From assembly GCA_947258785.1 (NCBI GenBank), contig CAMYJT010000014.1, forward strand, positions 70,546-104,640: a stretch of DNA of 34,095 nucleotides. Direction: 5' to 3'. The position numbers and the translations under genes were made by a program. The stretch is from an uncultured Gammaproteobacteria bacterium (GTDB lineage Bacteria > Pseudomonadota > Gammaproteobacteria > Arenicellales > JAANXG01). A model generated the notes under the pieces. That model saw only the letters and a list, made by a program, of their open reading frames with translations, ran no database searches and was not told the DNA's origin. This document shows, piece after piece, positions 14,723 to 24,262 of this stretch (position 1 is its first letter; each line of letters opens with the position of its first letter).

Positions 14723-16575
14723 GTCGGTGTCACTCCAGCGAGCCGACCGTACAGTTTCTGATATAAGCCCTGGGTGTTGATCAGCTCATCGTGGGAACCG
14801 TGTTCAATTATGTGACCGTCCTCGAACACATAGACCCGGTCTGACTGTTTAACCGCACTCAGTCGGTGCGCGACGATTAGTGTTGTGCGGCCATGCAGGT
14901 GCCGGTTGAGTGCCTCGTGCAGGTCGGCCTCCGTTTCGTTGTCCAGCGCCGAGGTTGCCTCGTCCAGAATTACCACCTTAGGATCGGACAATATCATGCG
15001 CGCGATTGCCAGTCGTTGTTGTTGTCCTCCCGACAGGCGTACGCCGTCGCGGCCGATCACTGTGTTCAGGCCCTCGGAAGTCTCGCTAATGACATTTTTC
15101 AGTTGTGCGATCTCCAGGGCTTGCCATAATTGTTTGTCGTTAATCGTGCGCCCCAAAGTCAGATTGGCGCGCACCGTGTCATTAAACATCGCGGGATGCT
15201 GCAGCACCGTGGCGACATTGTCGCGTACGACATCGAGGCCGATCCTGGTCGCGGGCACACCGTCAAAATACAAAGCACCGCTCTGTAGCGGGTACATGCC
15301 CAGAAGAACTTGAACCAACGTCGATTTTCCTCCGCCGGAGGCACCGACCAATGCGATTTTTTCACCCCGCTGTATCTCCAGGTTGACGTTTTTCAAAACC
15401 GCTTCACCCTCTCCATAGGCAAAGGTTACATTTTCCACTTTGATGCTGACTGTTGCGGATTCCGCGAACGGGTTTTCGGCATGCGGATACCGCGGCTCCC
15501 GGCGCAGCTCCAGGAGTTGATTGATGCGGCCGAGCGCCGCTTTGGCACCGAAATAGGCGTATTGAATGTTTAATACCTCCTGTACCGGCGCCATCATGAA
15601 CCACAGATACGCGAACACCGCCAGCATTTGTCCGACGGTCAGGTCGGAGAACACAACCATCAGCATGCTGATTGCCCGGAACACGTCGAAACCGATCAGG
15701 AATACGCCGAACGAAAACCGATTGGCTGCATCGGACTTCCACGAAAATGCTGCGGAATGTGTTTTGACGTTTCCCGCTTTCTTGATGACTTCTCGAATGT
15801 AGTGATTTTCACGATTACTGGCGCGGATCTGTTGGATGGCATCCAGGGTTTCAATCAGGGCCTGCTGGAATAATTCGAAGGCACTGTTCTCTCTCCGCTT
15901 CAGCGTCTTTACCTTGTTGCCCAGCGCCACGGTGAAATACACCACCAAGGGGTTCATGAGCAGTATGAAAAGAGCCAACTGCCAATGCATCAATAGCAGG
16001 ATAATGGTGACCCCGATGAGGCTGAGTACTGCCACCAGGAGCTTGCTCACAGATTGACCGACAAATTCATCGACTGCGTTGATGTCGGTGACGAATCTCG
16101 ATGCGACTCCACCGCTGCCGAGTGTTTCATACTCGGACATCGAGACGCGCTCCAGGCGCCGTAATAAATCGCGCCGCATCCGATACGTGACTTCTTTGGA
16201 AATCAGGGTGAATTCTTTGGTCTGCCAGACATTGAGCAGAATAGAAATCACACGCAGGATGATGGTGGCAATCAGAATGGTGCCGACGTAAAGCACTGCA
16301 CCGTGCCAGTCCGACGGAAACAAGTCGTCCATGATGCCGACGAGGGTTCCGGGCTGACCAAGGAGAACTTCGTCGACCAGCAGTGGCATGAGCAATGGTA
16401 TCGGGACACTGACGATCACCGCCACCACGGCGACGATGTTCGCAATGATCAGTTCGTGCTTGTGCTCACGGGCCGTAGCGACGATGTATTCCCAGTCATA
16501 GAGCGGGGCGACCGGCATATCAGGATTCGATGCCAACCCGGAATTCTGCGGTGCCGCGTGCGAGGTGTTACTCAT
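14719..16575 (-). CDS. ABC exporter, fused permease and ATPase (MsbA/MDR type)
   Basis: A 618-residue half-transporter. A type IV exporter membrane domain with about six helices spans roughly residues 40-345, followed by the nucleotide-binding domain: Walker A GASGGGKST (411-419), Q-loop VLQHPAMF, signature LSGGQ (514-518), Walker B VVILDE (534-539), D-loop SALD and H-loop AHRLS. It would work as a homodimer exporting lipid, drug or peptide; substrate is not evident. The N-terminal 25 residues are hydrophilic and precede DWEYIVATAREHKHELI. Start ATG 16575 is the first Met. The TAG stop lies inside the terminal CTAG of the repeat at 14637-14722; the C-terminus (LYGRLAGVTPT) is of normal length for the family, so at most a few residues were changed by that element. 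It appears monocistronic. Confidence 0.93.
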   Translation of the reverse strand: MSNTSHAAPQNSGLASNPDMPVAPLYDWEYIVATAREHKHELIIANIVAVVAVIVSVPIPLLMPLLVDEVLLGQPGTLVGIMDDLFPSDWHGAVLYVGTILIATIILRVISILLNVWQTKEFTLISKEVTYRMRRDLLRRLERVSMSEYETLGSGGVASRFVTDINAVDEFVGQSVSKLLVAVLSLIGVTIILLLMHWQLALFILLMNPLVVYFTVALGNKVKTLKRRENSAFELFQQALIETLDAIQQIRASNRENHYIREVIKKAGNVKTHSAAFSWKSDAANRFSFGVFLIGFDVFRAISMLMVVFSDLTVGQMLAVFAYLWFMMAPVQEVLNIQYAYFGAKAALGRINQLLELRREPRYPHAENPFAESATVSIKVENVTFAYGEGEAVLKNVNLEIQRGEKIALVGASGGGKSTLVQVLLGMYPLQSGALYFDGVPATRIGLDVVRDNVATVLQHPAMFNDTVRANLTLGRTINDKQLWQALEIAQLKNVISETSEGLNTVIGRDGVRLSGGQQQRLAIARMILSDPKVVILDEATSALDNETEADLHEALNRHLHGRTTLIVAHRLSAVKQSDRVYVFEDGHIIEHGSHDELINTQGLYQKLYGRLAGVTPT

Positions 16576-16840
16576 AGTGATATTGTAATTCGCAATCGCG
16601 TCTGTGCGGGAGCCGCGTGGTCCGCACAGGGCGTTTTGGTGTGCCGCACGGGTGCGGTGTGAAGTGATACAAGGGATGACACGGTGGGCTGGTTGAGAGA
16701 CTTATAGGATTCAAATATATTGGGCATAAAAGTACGTGTGCGCGTGGCGAGATGCCGTTGAGCGGGCGGAGCGGCCGCCCAAGCCATTGCGCTGAAATTG
16801 TCCCGGTACCGCCTGATAAGTACCCGGGTGAACGGTGTAA
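16576..16840. other. Divergent intergenic region with hairpins
   Basis: 265 bp between the divergent ABC exporter and the carbonic anhydrase-like gene. It contains an AT-rich block (about 16700-16735) that is the likeliest promoter zone, a GC-rich hairpin GGGCGG-AGCGG-CCGCCC near 16779-16795, and an imperfect stem-loop at 16802-16828 (CCCGGTAC pairing with GTACCCGGG, one bulged G) ending 12 bases before ATG 16841. No convincing -35/-10 pair was found. Confidence 0.35.
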
Positions 16841-17386
16841 ATGGCCTTCAGGGGCCGCAGATCAGTGATTTATACATTCGAAGGCCGTACTCCGGAGTTC
16901 CGTGGCGCCGACCACTTCGTCGCCGACAGCGCTACACTCATCGGCTCGGTCATTATGGAAAATTGGAGCAGTGTCTGGTTCAATGCGGTGGTGCGGGCGG
17001 ACAACGACGTCATCCATATCGGCGAATCGAGCAACGTCCAGGACGGTTCGGTCCTGCACGTCGATCCGGGCTTTCCGTTGACCATCGGGGCGGGTGTTAC
17101 GGTCGGGCACATGGCGATGCTTCACGGTTGTGAGATCGGCGACGGCAGTCTAATCGGCATCAAGTCGGTCATATTGAACGGCGTGCAAATCGGTAAGAAC
17201 TGTCTGATCGGCGCTAATACGTTGATTGCGGAGGGAAAGGAAATTCCCGACAACTCCCTGGTGATCGGCAGTCCCGGCCGGTTGGTGCGCCAGTTGGATC
17301 CCGATGAGATTATCAGATTAAAAAATGCATCCGCTGAATACGTTGAGAAAATAGGCCGTTACCGAACAGGAGTGCAGACGCCTTGA
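16841..17386 (+). CDS. Gamma-carbonic anhydrase-like hexapeptide-repeat protein (YrdA/PaaY type)
   Basis: A 181-residue left-handed beta-helix protein with hexapeptide repeats ([21 protein letters not shown] onward). Likely metal ligands are H73 (VLHVD), H90 and H95 ([15 protein letters not shown]); the H-x4-H spacing fits gamma-class enzymes. The C-terminal helix follows [10 protein letters not shown]. Members bind zinc or iron and may be carbonic anhydrases or thioesterases; many YrdA-type proteins show little activity. Start is uncertain: ATG 16841 is used, but a GTG at 16865 gives an N-terminus ([11 protein letters not shown]) closer to the family norm and has AGGGG about ten bases upstream. 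It is convergent with the FAH-family gene, 24 bp apart. Confidence 0.88.
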   Translation: MAFRGRRSVIYTFEGRTPEFRGADHFVADSATLIGSVIMENWSSVWFNAVVRADNDVIHIGESSNVQDGSVLHVDPGFPLTIGAGVTVGHMAMLHGCEIGDGSLIGIKSVILNGVQIGKNCLIGANTLIAEGKEIPDNSLVIGSPGRLVRQLDPDEIIRLKNASAEYVEKIGRYRTGVQTP

Positions 17387-17410
17387 CCGTAATCATCTGA
17401 CTGCAAGCGG

Positions 17411-18178
17411 TCACTCGTAACGGTTGCTCAGCGTGCCAATTCCGTCGATGGTGACTTCCACCGTGCTCCCGGGCTGCATGGAGCCCACTCCAACGTTGGT
17501 TCCACAGGCGATGACGTCACCCGGCAATAAAGTCATGTCCTTGGAGATAATGCTGACCAGGCGGAAAGGTGAAAAGATCATATCGGTCACCGGATAGTTC
17601 TGCCGCTCGGTACCGTTGAGATGCGTCTTGATGACTAAGGTCTCCGGATTCAAACCGGTCGCCACAACGGGCCCGAATACCCCGAAGGTGTCGAAACTCT
17701 TAGCGCGGGTCCACTGTGTGAACGACTCGTCTTTATTCAGGAGATCCACCGCCGTGACATCATTAACGCATGTGTATCCGAAGACATAGTTCGGCGCATC
17801 GTGTTCCGTCACACCCTGGCAAGTCGTGCCGATGACGACGCCGATTTCTCCCTCAAAAATGACTTTGCCGTCGTAGGACCTGGGTTTGCGAATGGTGCCG
17901 CGGTCGGCCAGATAGGCCGTGCTGGACTTAATGAAATACAACGGCTCCGCGGGCGTCGCCAGTCCCAGTTTGGCCCCCAAGGTCTTGAGATTGTTCCACA
18001 GGCAGATCATTTTGCTCGCGTCGGTGGGCGTCAGAGGATGAACGGAGGCCAGGTCCAGTTGCTCCCCGGTGGCAGTGGGATTTTCGAACACACGGCCTTC
18101 GTGAACGTGAATCGTGTCTCCGTCGAGGGTGCCGAATTTTATTTGTCCCTGATGGTCGAATCTAATCCAGCGTGCCAT
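17411..18178 (-). CDS. Fumarylacetoacetate hydrolase (FAH) family protein
   Basis: A 255-residue FAH-fold enzyme. The metal-binding acidic cluster is visible: EGEIGVVIG (Glu-x-Glu), then GYTCVNDVTAVDLL with the conserved Asp, and the substrate loop TRAKSFDTFGVFGP. The C-terminal part LLPGDVIACGTNVGVG is also typical. Members cleave C-C bonds or isomerise/hydrate 2-oxo acids in aromatic degradation, or act as acylpyruvases or oxaloacetate decarboxylases; the reaction here cannot be fixed. ATG 18178 (MARWIRF) is chosen because GAGGAG lies eight bases upstream; the ATG two codons earlier is only two bases from it. It is downstream of the MDR-type gene on the same strand with an 81-bp gap and could share its transcript. 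Confidence 0.88.
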   Translation of the reverse strand: MARWIRFDHQGQIKFGTLDGDTIHVHEGRVFENPTATGEQLDLASVHPLTPTDASKMICLWNNLKTLGAKLGLATPAEPLYFIKSSTAYLADRGTIRKPRSYDGKVIFEGEIGVVIGTTCQGVTEHDAPNYVFGYTCVNDVTAVDLLNKDESFTQWTRAKSFDTFGVFGPVVATGLNPETLVIKTHLNGTERQNYPVTDMIFSPFRLVSIISKDMTLLPGDVIACGTNVGVGSMQPGSTVEVTIDGIGTLSNRYE

Positions 18179-18259
18179 AGTCATTACTCCTCGGTTTTGG
18201 AGGTGAACCTTTGCGCGCACCCGTAGTGAGGCGCGCCGTTTTCGCCCTGCCCATTGCTG

Positions 18260-19252
18260 TCATGCGGCCGTGCGGTTGGGGACAAACAAAATTTTGCCGC
18301 CGCGACCCTCGCGTTCGGCATGAACGAGGGCCTGCTTGACTTGCTCAAGATCATAGGTCGCCTCGACCGGCGCCTCGATGACACCGTCTATGATGAGTTG
18401 AGCAATTTCCCGATAAACGGCCTCGATCTCATCCCGGGTACGCCGGAAAAGCCGCTGCACCAGCCAGAAGCCGACCAGGGTGATGCCATGGACGATCAAG
18501 TGGTGTGGCCTGATCATACATGGATCGCCGCTGAGAAACCCGTAGTTCACGATGATCCCGCCGTCCGAAAGGCAGTCGGCCAGGTGCAGGCTGGCCCGGC
18601 CGCCTACGGCATCGAGGCCGAGTCGCACCGGCGCCTGCCCGATCGCCCCGTGCACCCGGGCGCCCAGGTCTTCTCCAGCGACGACTACTAGGTCCGCTCC
18701 GATGGCCTCGAGGGTTGGAACGTCCTCAGAGCGCCGGACAATATTGATCGTCTTCACACCCTGGGCCCGCGCCAACTTGATCACATGACGGCCCACGGCG
18801 GAGGTCGCCGCGTTCTGAACGACCCATTCTCCGGGTTGCAGCGCGGCGAAATCACGCAGCAAGAGCAGGGCGGTGGGCGGATTGGCCTTGATCATCGCGG
18901 CCTGGAGCACATCAATCTGATCCGGTAACTTGATTGCTTGGTCGGCGCCGATCTTGACCTGCTCGGCCCAGTTTGTGCGGTCGAGGATCATTACCCGATC
19001 GCCGGTGGCAAGACTGCTCACGCACTTACCGGCCGCCGTGATCCGCCCGGTGCCCTCGATTCCGAGCCGGGCGGGCAGGGCTGCAGGGCCCGGATAGCGT
19101 CCTTCGACGATCAATAGATCAGCAGGGTTGATGGCGCTGGCGTCGACGGTAACGATAACTTCGTCCGGCCCGGGAGGGCCTGGTTCGCTCGCCTCTATGC
19201 AGACACAAACTTCATGTGGCACGCCGAAATCGGCAAACTGAATTGCCTTCAT
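18260..19252 (-). CDS. Zinc-free MDR oxidoreductase, enoyl-thioester reductase (MECR)-like
   Basis: A 330-residue medium-chain dehydrogenase/reductase without the structural-zinc cysteine loop. The N-terminal GroES-like domain contains INPADLLIVEGRYP and GIEGTGRITAAG. The Rossmann domain has LQPGEWVVQNAATSAVGRHVIKLARAQGVKTINIVRR, in which QNAA-S-VG and INIVRR are the hallmarks of 2-enoyl thioester reductases (MECR/Etr1), so NADPH-dependent reduction of an enoyl-CoA or enoyl-ACP is likely; a quinone reductase is the alternative. GAGG lies eight bases upstream of ATG 19252. The upstream region holds two 10-bp direct repeats (19278-19287 and 19355-19364) that could be operator sites. Confidence 0.88.
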   Translation of the reverse strand: MKAIQFADFGVPHEVCVCIEASEPGPPGPDEVIVTVDASAINPADLLIVEGRYPGPAALPARLGIEGTGRITAAGKCVSSLATGDRVMILDRTNWAEQVKIGADQAIKLPDQIDVLQAAMIKANPPTALLLLRDFAALQPGEWVVQNAATSAVGRHVIKLARAQGVKTINIVRRSEDVPTLEAIGADLVVVAGEDLGARVHGAIGQAPVRLGLDAVGGRASLHLADCLSDGGIIVNYGFLSGDPCMIRPHHLIVHGITLVGFWLVQRLFRRTRDEIEAVYREIAQLIIDGVIEAPVEATYDLEQVKQALVHAEREGRGGKILFVPNRTAA

Positions 19253-19438
19253 GAATTAACCTCGAGTTGTTGCGCTGTGGATCGATGTTGCCGGTGCACA
19301 AGTTTGTCTCGTCCCAATAATCCGTCAGTGTGTCTGTTGTCCGCGATGATACTTTGGATCGATGCACGGCGCAGTCAGAAGCCTTGTCATTTTTTCCGCA
19401 TGATCGAGAACTGAGTGCTCGATCGTTCGGGTTATTGT

Positions 19439-20104
19439 TCAGTGGGCGATTACCATTGGTGCAAACCGCACCGGCAATATCGTACGAGTCTGCAGAGTAT
19501 CGTCCACGTCTTTCTGGACCACGACGAGGTGTTGTTCATCGTCGGGGGAACCCAGGGGCAATACCATCCGTCCGTTCGGCTTGAGTTGTTGGACGAGTGG
19601 CTCGGGTATCTGTGTCGGAGCCGCGGCCACGACGATCTTGTCGTACGGCGCGTGTTCGGACCACCCGTAATAACCGTTGCCGACGCGAACCTCGACGTTG
19701 CGAAAATCGAACAACCGCTCGATGGCGTCGGTCGCCAGGTCCTGAATAATGTCCATGGTGAGTACGCGGGAGGTCAGCCGGCTCAGCACCGCAGCTTGAT
19801 AACCAAGACCAGTACCCACTTCCAACACGGTGTCAGTTTGCTCCAGCTCCAGCAGGTCGGCGATTAGCGCAACGATGAAAGGTTGGGAGATCGTCTTATC
19901 GTAACCAATCGGCAGCGGCCCATCGGCATAGGCATAGGCGCGCATGTCCGCGGGCACGAATTCGTGCCGGGGTACCTCCTCCATCGCCGCAACTACGTTA
20001 GGATTCAATACCGGTCGGCCAGTTGTCTCGCCGCATACCTGTGCGTGTGCGGCAATAATTTGGACCATAATCTGCCGGAGTTCGGAATACTCAAATTGTG
20101 CCAT
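19439..20104 (-). CDS. pcm: Protein-L-isoaspartate O-methyltransferase
   Basis: A 221-residue SAM-dependent methyltransferase that repairs isoaspartyl residues. Family motifs: VPRHEFVPADMRAYAYADGPLPIGYDKTISQPFIVALIADLL (substrate and active-site region), motif I VLEVGTGLGYQAAVLS (usually GTGSGYQ; Leu replaces Ser here), and the later block YDKIVVAAAPTQIPEPLVQQLKPNGRMVLPLG. ATG 20104 is used; a TTG three codons upstream is less likely. No strong ribosome site is visible. It is divergent from the large oxidoreductase gene at 20292 and lies 186 bp upstream of the MDR gene on the same strand. The usual surE/pcm/nlpD/rpoS neighbourhood of many gammaproteobacteria is absent, so this may be a second or relocated copy. 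Confidence 0.92.
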   Translation of the reverse strand: MAQFEYSELRQIMVQIIAAHAQVCGETTGRPVLNPNVVAAMEEVPRHEFVPADMRAYAYADGPLPIGYDKTISQPFIVALIADLLELEQTDTVLEVGTGLGYQAAVLSRLTSRVLTMDIIQDLATDAIERLFDFRNVEVRVGNGYYGWSEHAPYDKIVVAAAPTQIPEPLVQQLKPNGRMVLPLGSPDDEQHLVVVQKDVDDTLQTRTILPVRFAPMVIAH

Positions 20105-20291
20105 GGCCGACAATGTGTAGGGGTCGGAACGACCGATAGAACATTATATTCGAAAAAGACGGCGTCGATTCGATTTCGGCGGTGAACGGCTGCCCGGCAG
20201 CGCCGCGCGGGATGAGCTCTATATGGTACCCGCACCCGTGGATCCTATACAATTCGCGTCTTTGTCTCGACCGGCCTGATCCGTAAAGCCC

Positions 20292-23200
20292 ATGACCGCT
20301 GAATCGCGCGACCGCATACGCGAGATCCCCTATAACTACACCTCGTTCTCGGATCGTGAAATCGTGATTCAATTCCTCGGCGAGCAAAATTGGCAGCTCT
20401 TGAATCGTCTGCGTGGCGTGCGGCGCACCGGGCGTTCCGCGCGCATGCTGTTTGATGTCCTGGGAGACATGTGGGTGGTGACCCGCAACCCTTTTCTCCA
20501 GGAGGACCTGCTGGCGAACCGCAGACGGCGCGAGGCGCTCATCAATACCCTGATGAGCCGGCTCGATCAGATTGTCGCCCGGGCCGAGAACAATGAAGAC
20601 GCCCTGGCGCTGGCGGCGTCGACCCGGGCCGGGGTGGAACAGTTTGCTGAGTGGTTCGACCGCTGCCGGGACAAGCGCAACAGGGTGCGAAAACGGCTCA
20701 AAGGCTGCACCCGTGCGGACAACATCGATTTCAGTGGGTTCGCCAGGGTCTCTCATGTCACGGACGCCACCGATTGGCGTGTAGATCTGCCGTTGGTGGT
20801 GGTGTATCCAGAGTCCGAAACCGAAGTCGCGCCGATTGTGCGCGCGTGCATCGATCTCGGACTGACCATTATTCCTCGCGGTGGTGGCACCGGCTACAGC
20901 GGCGGAGCGGTGCCGTTGACGGAGGATTCAGTGGTGATCAACACGGAGAAGCTGGAGGGACTGACGGCGGTGCCGCACACGCAACTGCCCGGTGTCGAAC
21001 AACCGGTGAGCACGGTACGCGCGCAGGCCGGGGTGGTCACCCGGCGGGTAGCGGAACTGGCGGGTGAACTCGGCAAGGTGTTTGCCGTCGACCCGACGTC
21101 GCAGGATGCGTCTACCATCGGTGGCAACATCGCCATGAATGCCGGGGGAAAAAAGGCCGTCGCGTGGGGGACAACTCTCGACAACTTGGTGTCGTGGCGT
21201 ATGGTGACTCCGGACGGCGATTGGCTGGAGGTCGAACGCTTGGACCACAATCTCGGCAAGATCCACCAGCAAGAGCGCGTGCAGTTCCGGGTCAGCCGAT
21301 TCAATCGGTTGGGGGAGGCGCCAATCGCCGATCCGGAAGTGCTCACCTTCGCAGGGAGTCTGTTCCGCAAGCAGGGGCTGGGCAAAGACGTCACGGACAA
21401 GTTGCTCGGCGGCCTGCCGGGCGTGCAGAAAGAGGGCTGCGACGGCTTGATTACCTCCGGCGTATTCTTGCTGCATGACGAGCCAGCGTTTACACGCACC
21501 GTGTGCCTTGAATTTTACGGCCATGACCTGCGTGTTGCGGTTCTGGCCATTGTCGAGATAAAGAAATTCGTTGACGGGCAGAACGGCGTGATGCTCTCCG
21601 GGCTGGAACATCTCGATGACCGGTATGTCAAGGCCGTGAACTACAGTCCCAAAGCGTCCCGGGGAGAACTGCCGAAGATGATTCTACTGGCGGACATCTG
21701 TGGAGCGGACGACCGGTTGGTGGCGCGCACCTCCTCAGACGTGGTAGGGCTGGCAAAAGCCCGTGATGCCGAAGGTTTTATTGCCGCGAGTCCGGAGGCC
21801 AGGCGCCAGTTCTGGCAGGAGCGGGGGCGCACAGCCGCAATCGCCGCCCACACCAACGCCTTCAAGATAAACGAAGACGTGGTAATTCCGCTCGCTCGAC
21901 TCGCCGACTACAGCGAAGGAATCGAGCGCGTCAACATCGAACAGTCAATCGAGAATAAATTACGCATTGTAGCGGCAGTCGTCGCCCACATCGAGGGGGA
22001 TTGGGCGGAGCTGCGTGCGTCACCCGGGTTCGAGTCCAGCGCAGAGAATCAGGCCATCCTGAACGACAAACGCAAGGCCGCCCTTGCGGTATTGAAGGGC
22101 GCGCAACAGCGCTGGCGAAGCCTGCTCGGTCACCTCGACGAGCCCGTGTCGGAACATCCAGAGTTGTTGCCAGACGCGGTTCCCGGTGGGTCTCCCGGCA
22201 GGATCAGCGTATTGGATCTCATGCTTCGCCGGCGGCTTCGGGTTTCTTATCGGGATGAAGTCGCGCGTCCGCTGAAAGACATCTTCAGCGGCGGTGATAT
22301 GCGTCCACTGCGGGACCGGCTAGACGATATTCACCGGAGTATCCGCAACAGCCGTCTGTTTATCGCACTGCACATGCATGCCGGTGACGGCAACGTTCAC
22401 ACGAATATTCCCGTCAACTCGAACGACTATCGGATGTTGCACGAGGCGGAGCGGATCGTTGATCGCGTCATGCGTCTAGCTGTATCAATGGATGGTGTGA
22501 TCTCCGGCGAGCACGGCATCGGTATCACCAAACTTCAGTATCTGGAGCCCGAAGCGCTTACCGCCTTCGGTGAATACAAGCAGCGGATCGATCCGAACGG
22601 TTACTTTAATCGGGGCAAGCTGATGCCCGGTTCGGGTCTGACCGGCGCCTACACACCGTCGTTGAGACTGGTGCAGCAAGAAGCATTGATTCTGGAGCAG
22701 AGTGAACTCGGTGAGCTCAACGACATGATCAAGCATTGTCTGCGCTGCGGAAAATGCAAGCCGTACTGCAACACCCACGTGCCACGGGCGAACCTGCAGT
22801 ATTCGCCGCGCAACAAAATCCTGGCCAGCGGATTGATCATCGAGGCGTTTCTCTACGAAGAGCAGACTCGCCGTGGTGTGTCGCTGAGGCATTTCGACGA
22901 GATGAACGAAGTGTCCGACCATTGCACCGTGTGTCACAAGTGTTTGAGTCCGTGCCCGGTGGACATCGATTTCGGCGATGTGTCCATACACATGCGCAAA
23001 ATCCTCAAGGCACGGGGCAAGCGGCGGTTGAGTCCGGGCACCAGCTTGTCCATGGCGTTCCTCAATATTAAGGATCCGACGACCCTGAATCTGTTGCGGA
23101 GATTCGCCATCGGCTGGGGATATGCCGGACAGCGGGCCGCCTACCGGCTTATCAAGACGGTTCCCGGCGTGTTCGCCGCTAAGCGGCGTCCGACGCCAAC

Positions 23201-24146
23201 ACCGAACAGGCCTCAGGTGACCGAGCAGGTGGTTCACTTCATCAACCGCCCGTTGCCTCGAATTTCAAGGGGGCCGATGCGCTCGCTGTTGGGCTTGGAG
23301 GCCCGGGACACCATACCGATCCTGCGTGATCCAGCGAAGATCAACGACGAATCGGACGCGGTGTTTTACTTTCCAGGATGCGGATCAGAGCGGTTGTTCA
23401 GCCAAATCGGTCTCGCGACACTGGCGATGTTGTACGAGTCTGGTGTGCAGACTGTGTTGCCGCCTGGATATCTCTGTTGCGGATATCCACAGACCTGTAG
23501 CGGAGACATCGACAAGGGCAATCTGATTACTACCGAGAACCGGGTGTTGTTTCACCGCGTGGCAAACACCGTTAATTATCTGGATATACAAACCGTCCTC
23601 GTGTCATGCGGCACGTGCATGGATCAATTGCTCGAGTACGAGTTCGATCGGATTTTTCCCGGTTGCCGCTTGTTGGACATTCACGAATATTTGATGGAGC
23701 GAGGATATGTCGTGAGCGCCGATGCGGGTAAGCGGTATCTGTATCACGATCCTTGTCACAGCCCGATGAGGTCGCACAACGCCGTTGAAGTGGTGTCGAC
23801 ACTGTTCAGCCAGCGTGCGCTGCTCTCCGAGCGTTGCTGCGGAGAAGCAGGCACCTTTGCCGTGGCCCGCCCCGATATCGCAACTCAGGTGCGATTCCGC
23901 AAGCAGGAAGAGCTCGAGATGGGAATCGGCAAGCTGGCCGGCAAGTCAATCGGGCACGATGTTGATGTGAAACTTTTGACTTCATGTCCCGCGTGTCTGC
24001 AGGGTTTATCCAGGTTTGCCGACGACACCGGTCTGCAAACCGACTATGTGGTCGTCGAGCTGGCCCGGCGGCTGCTGGGCGACGACTGGTTGGAGTCGTT
24101 TGTCACTGAAATCGGCGCGGGTGGTGTTGAACGGGTCATGTTCTGA
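20292..24146 (+). CDS. Large FAD/Fe-S oxidoreductase (DUF3683, GlcD-like, GlpC-like fusion)
   Basis: A 1284-residue fusion. Residues about 1-130 match the DUF3683-type N-terminus. An FAD_binding_4 domain follows ([11 protein letters not shown] at 195-205; [19 protein letters not shown]), then a GlcD/D-lactate dehydrogenase-like C-terminal FAD domain with [10 protein letters not shown] (from 694) and SGEHGIG (from 738). Two [4Fe-4S] motifs come next: C816-C819-C822-C826 and C878-C881-C884-C888. Two cysteine-rich CCG domains end the protein (C1030, C1062-C1063; C1155, C1182-C1183). This combines the parts of GlcD/GlcF or LDH/GlpC in one chain. It probably oxidises a 2-hydroxy acid such as D-lactate and passes electrons through Fe-S centres to quinone, but the substrate is inferred. 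No membrane helix is evident. ATG 20292 has no strong ribosome site. Confidence 0.92.
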   Translation: MTAESRDRIREIPYNYTSFSDREIVIQFLGEQNWQLLNRLRGVRRTGRSARMLFDVLGDMWVVTRNPFLQEDLLANRRRREALINTLMSRLDQIVARAENNEDALALAASTRAGVEQFAEWFDRCRDKRNRVRKRLKGCTRADNIDFSGFARVSHVTDATDWRVDLPLVVVYPESETEVAPIVRACIDLGLTIIPRGGGTGYSGGAVPLTEDSVVINTEKLEGLTAVPHTQLPGVEQPVSTVRAQAGVVTRRVAELAGELGKVFAVDPTSQDASTIGGNIAMNAGGKKAVAWGTTLDNLVSWRMVTPDGDWLEVERLDHNLGKIHQQERVQFRVSRFNRLGEAPIADPEVLTFAGSLFRKQGLGKDVTDKLLGGLPGVQKEGCDGLITSGVFLLHDEPAFTRTVCLEFYGHDLRVAVLAIVEIKKFVDGQNGVMLSGLEHLDDRYVKAVNYSPKASRGELPKMILLADICGADDRLVARTSSDVVGLAKARDAEGFIAASPEARRQFWQERGRTAAIAAHTNAFKINEDVVIPLARLADYSEGIERVNIEQSIENKLRIVAAVVAHIEGDWAELRASPGFESSAENQAILNDKRKAALAVLKGAQQRWRSLLGHLDEPVSEHPELLPDAVPGGSPGRISVLDLMLRRRLRVSYRDEVARPLKDIFSGGDMRPLRDRLDDIHRSIRNSRLFIALHMHAGDGNVHTNIPVNSNDYRMLHEAERIVDRVMRLAVSMDGVISGEHGIGITKLQYLEPEALTAFGEYKQRIDPNGYFNRGKLMPGSGLTGAYTPSLRLVQQEALILEQSELGELNDMIKHCLRCGKCKPYCNTHVPRANLQYSPRNKILASGLIIEAFLYEEQTRRGVSLRHFDEMNEVSDHCTVCHKCLSPCPVDIDFGDVSIHMRKILKARGKRRLSPGTSLSMAFLNIKDPTTLNLLRRFAIGWGYAGQRAAYRLIKTVPGVFAAKRRPTPTPNRPQVTEQVVHFINRPLPRISRGPMRSLLGLEARDTIPILRDPAKINDESDAVFYFPGCGSERLFSQIGLATLAMLYESGVQTVLPPGYLCCGYPQTCSGDIDKGNLITTENRVLFHRVANTVNYLDIQTVLVSCGTCMDQLLEYEFDRIFPGCRLLDIHEYLMERGYVVSADAGKRYLYHDPCHSPMRSHNAVEVVSTLFSQRALLSERCCGEAGTFAVARPDIATQVRFRKQEELEMGIGKLAGKSIGHDVDVKLLTSCPACLQGLSRFADDTGLQTDYVVVELARRLLGDDWLESFVTEIGAGGVERVMF

Positions 24147-24220
24147 GCTGCGGCGTGGATCGCAAATCGAGCCTCCACCGCTTCGTGTTGAGATCCGCTG
24201 TGTGTTCTTTTCCCGGCGTT

Positions 24221-24229
24221 TGCTAGAAT
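24221..24229 (+). promoter_or_regulatory. Extended -10 promoter candidate for the M15 peptidase gene
   Basis: TGCTAGAAT is an extended -10 (TG-n-TAGAAT, 5/6 match). Transcription would begin near 24236, leaving a leader of about 27 bases, AT-rich, before GTG 24263. The -35 region at the right distance (TGTGTT) is poor, which is acceptable for extended -10 promoters. Confidence 0.45.
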
Positions 24230-24262
24230 CCCGCCCGGAAAAAAATCAATTTAATAAAGTTT

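Noticed and set aside
22485..23237. 250-codon minus-strand frame
   Set aside because: It is opposite the Fe-S part of the 1284-residue oxidoreductase, whose cysteine motifs are intact.
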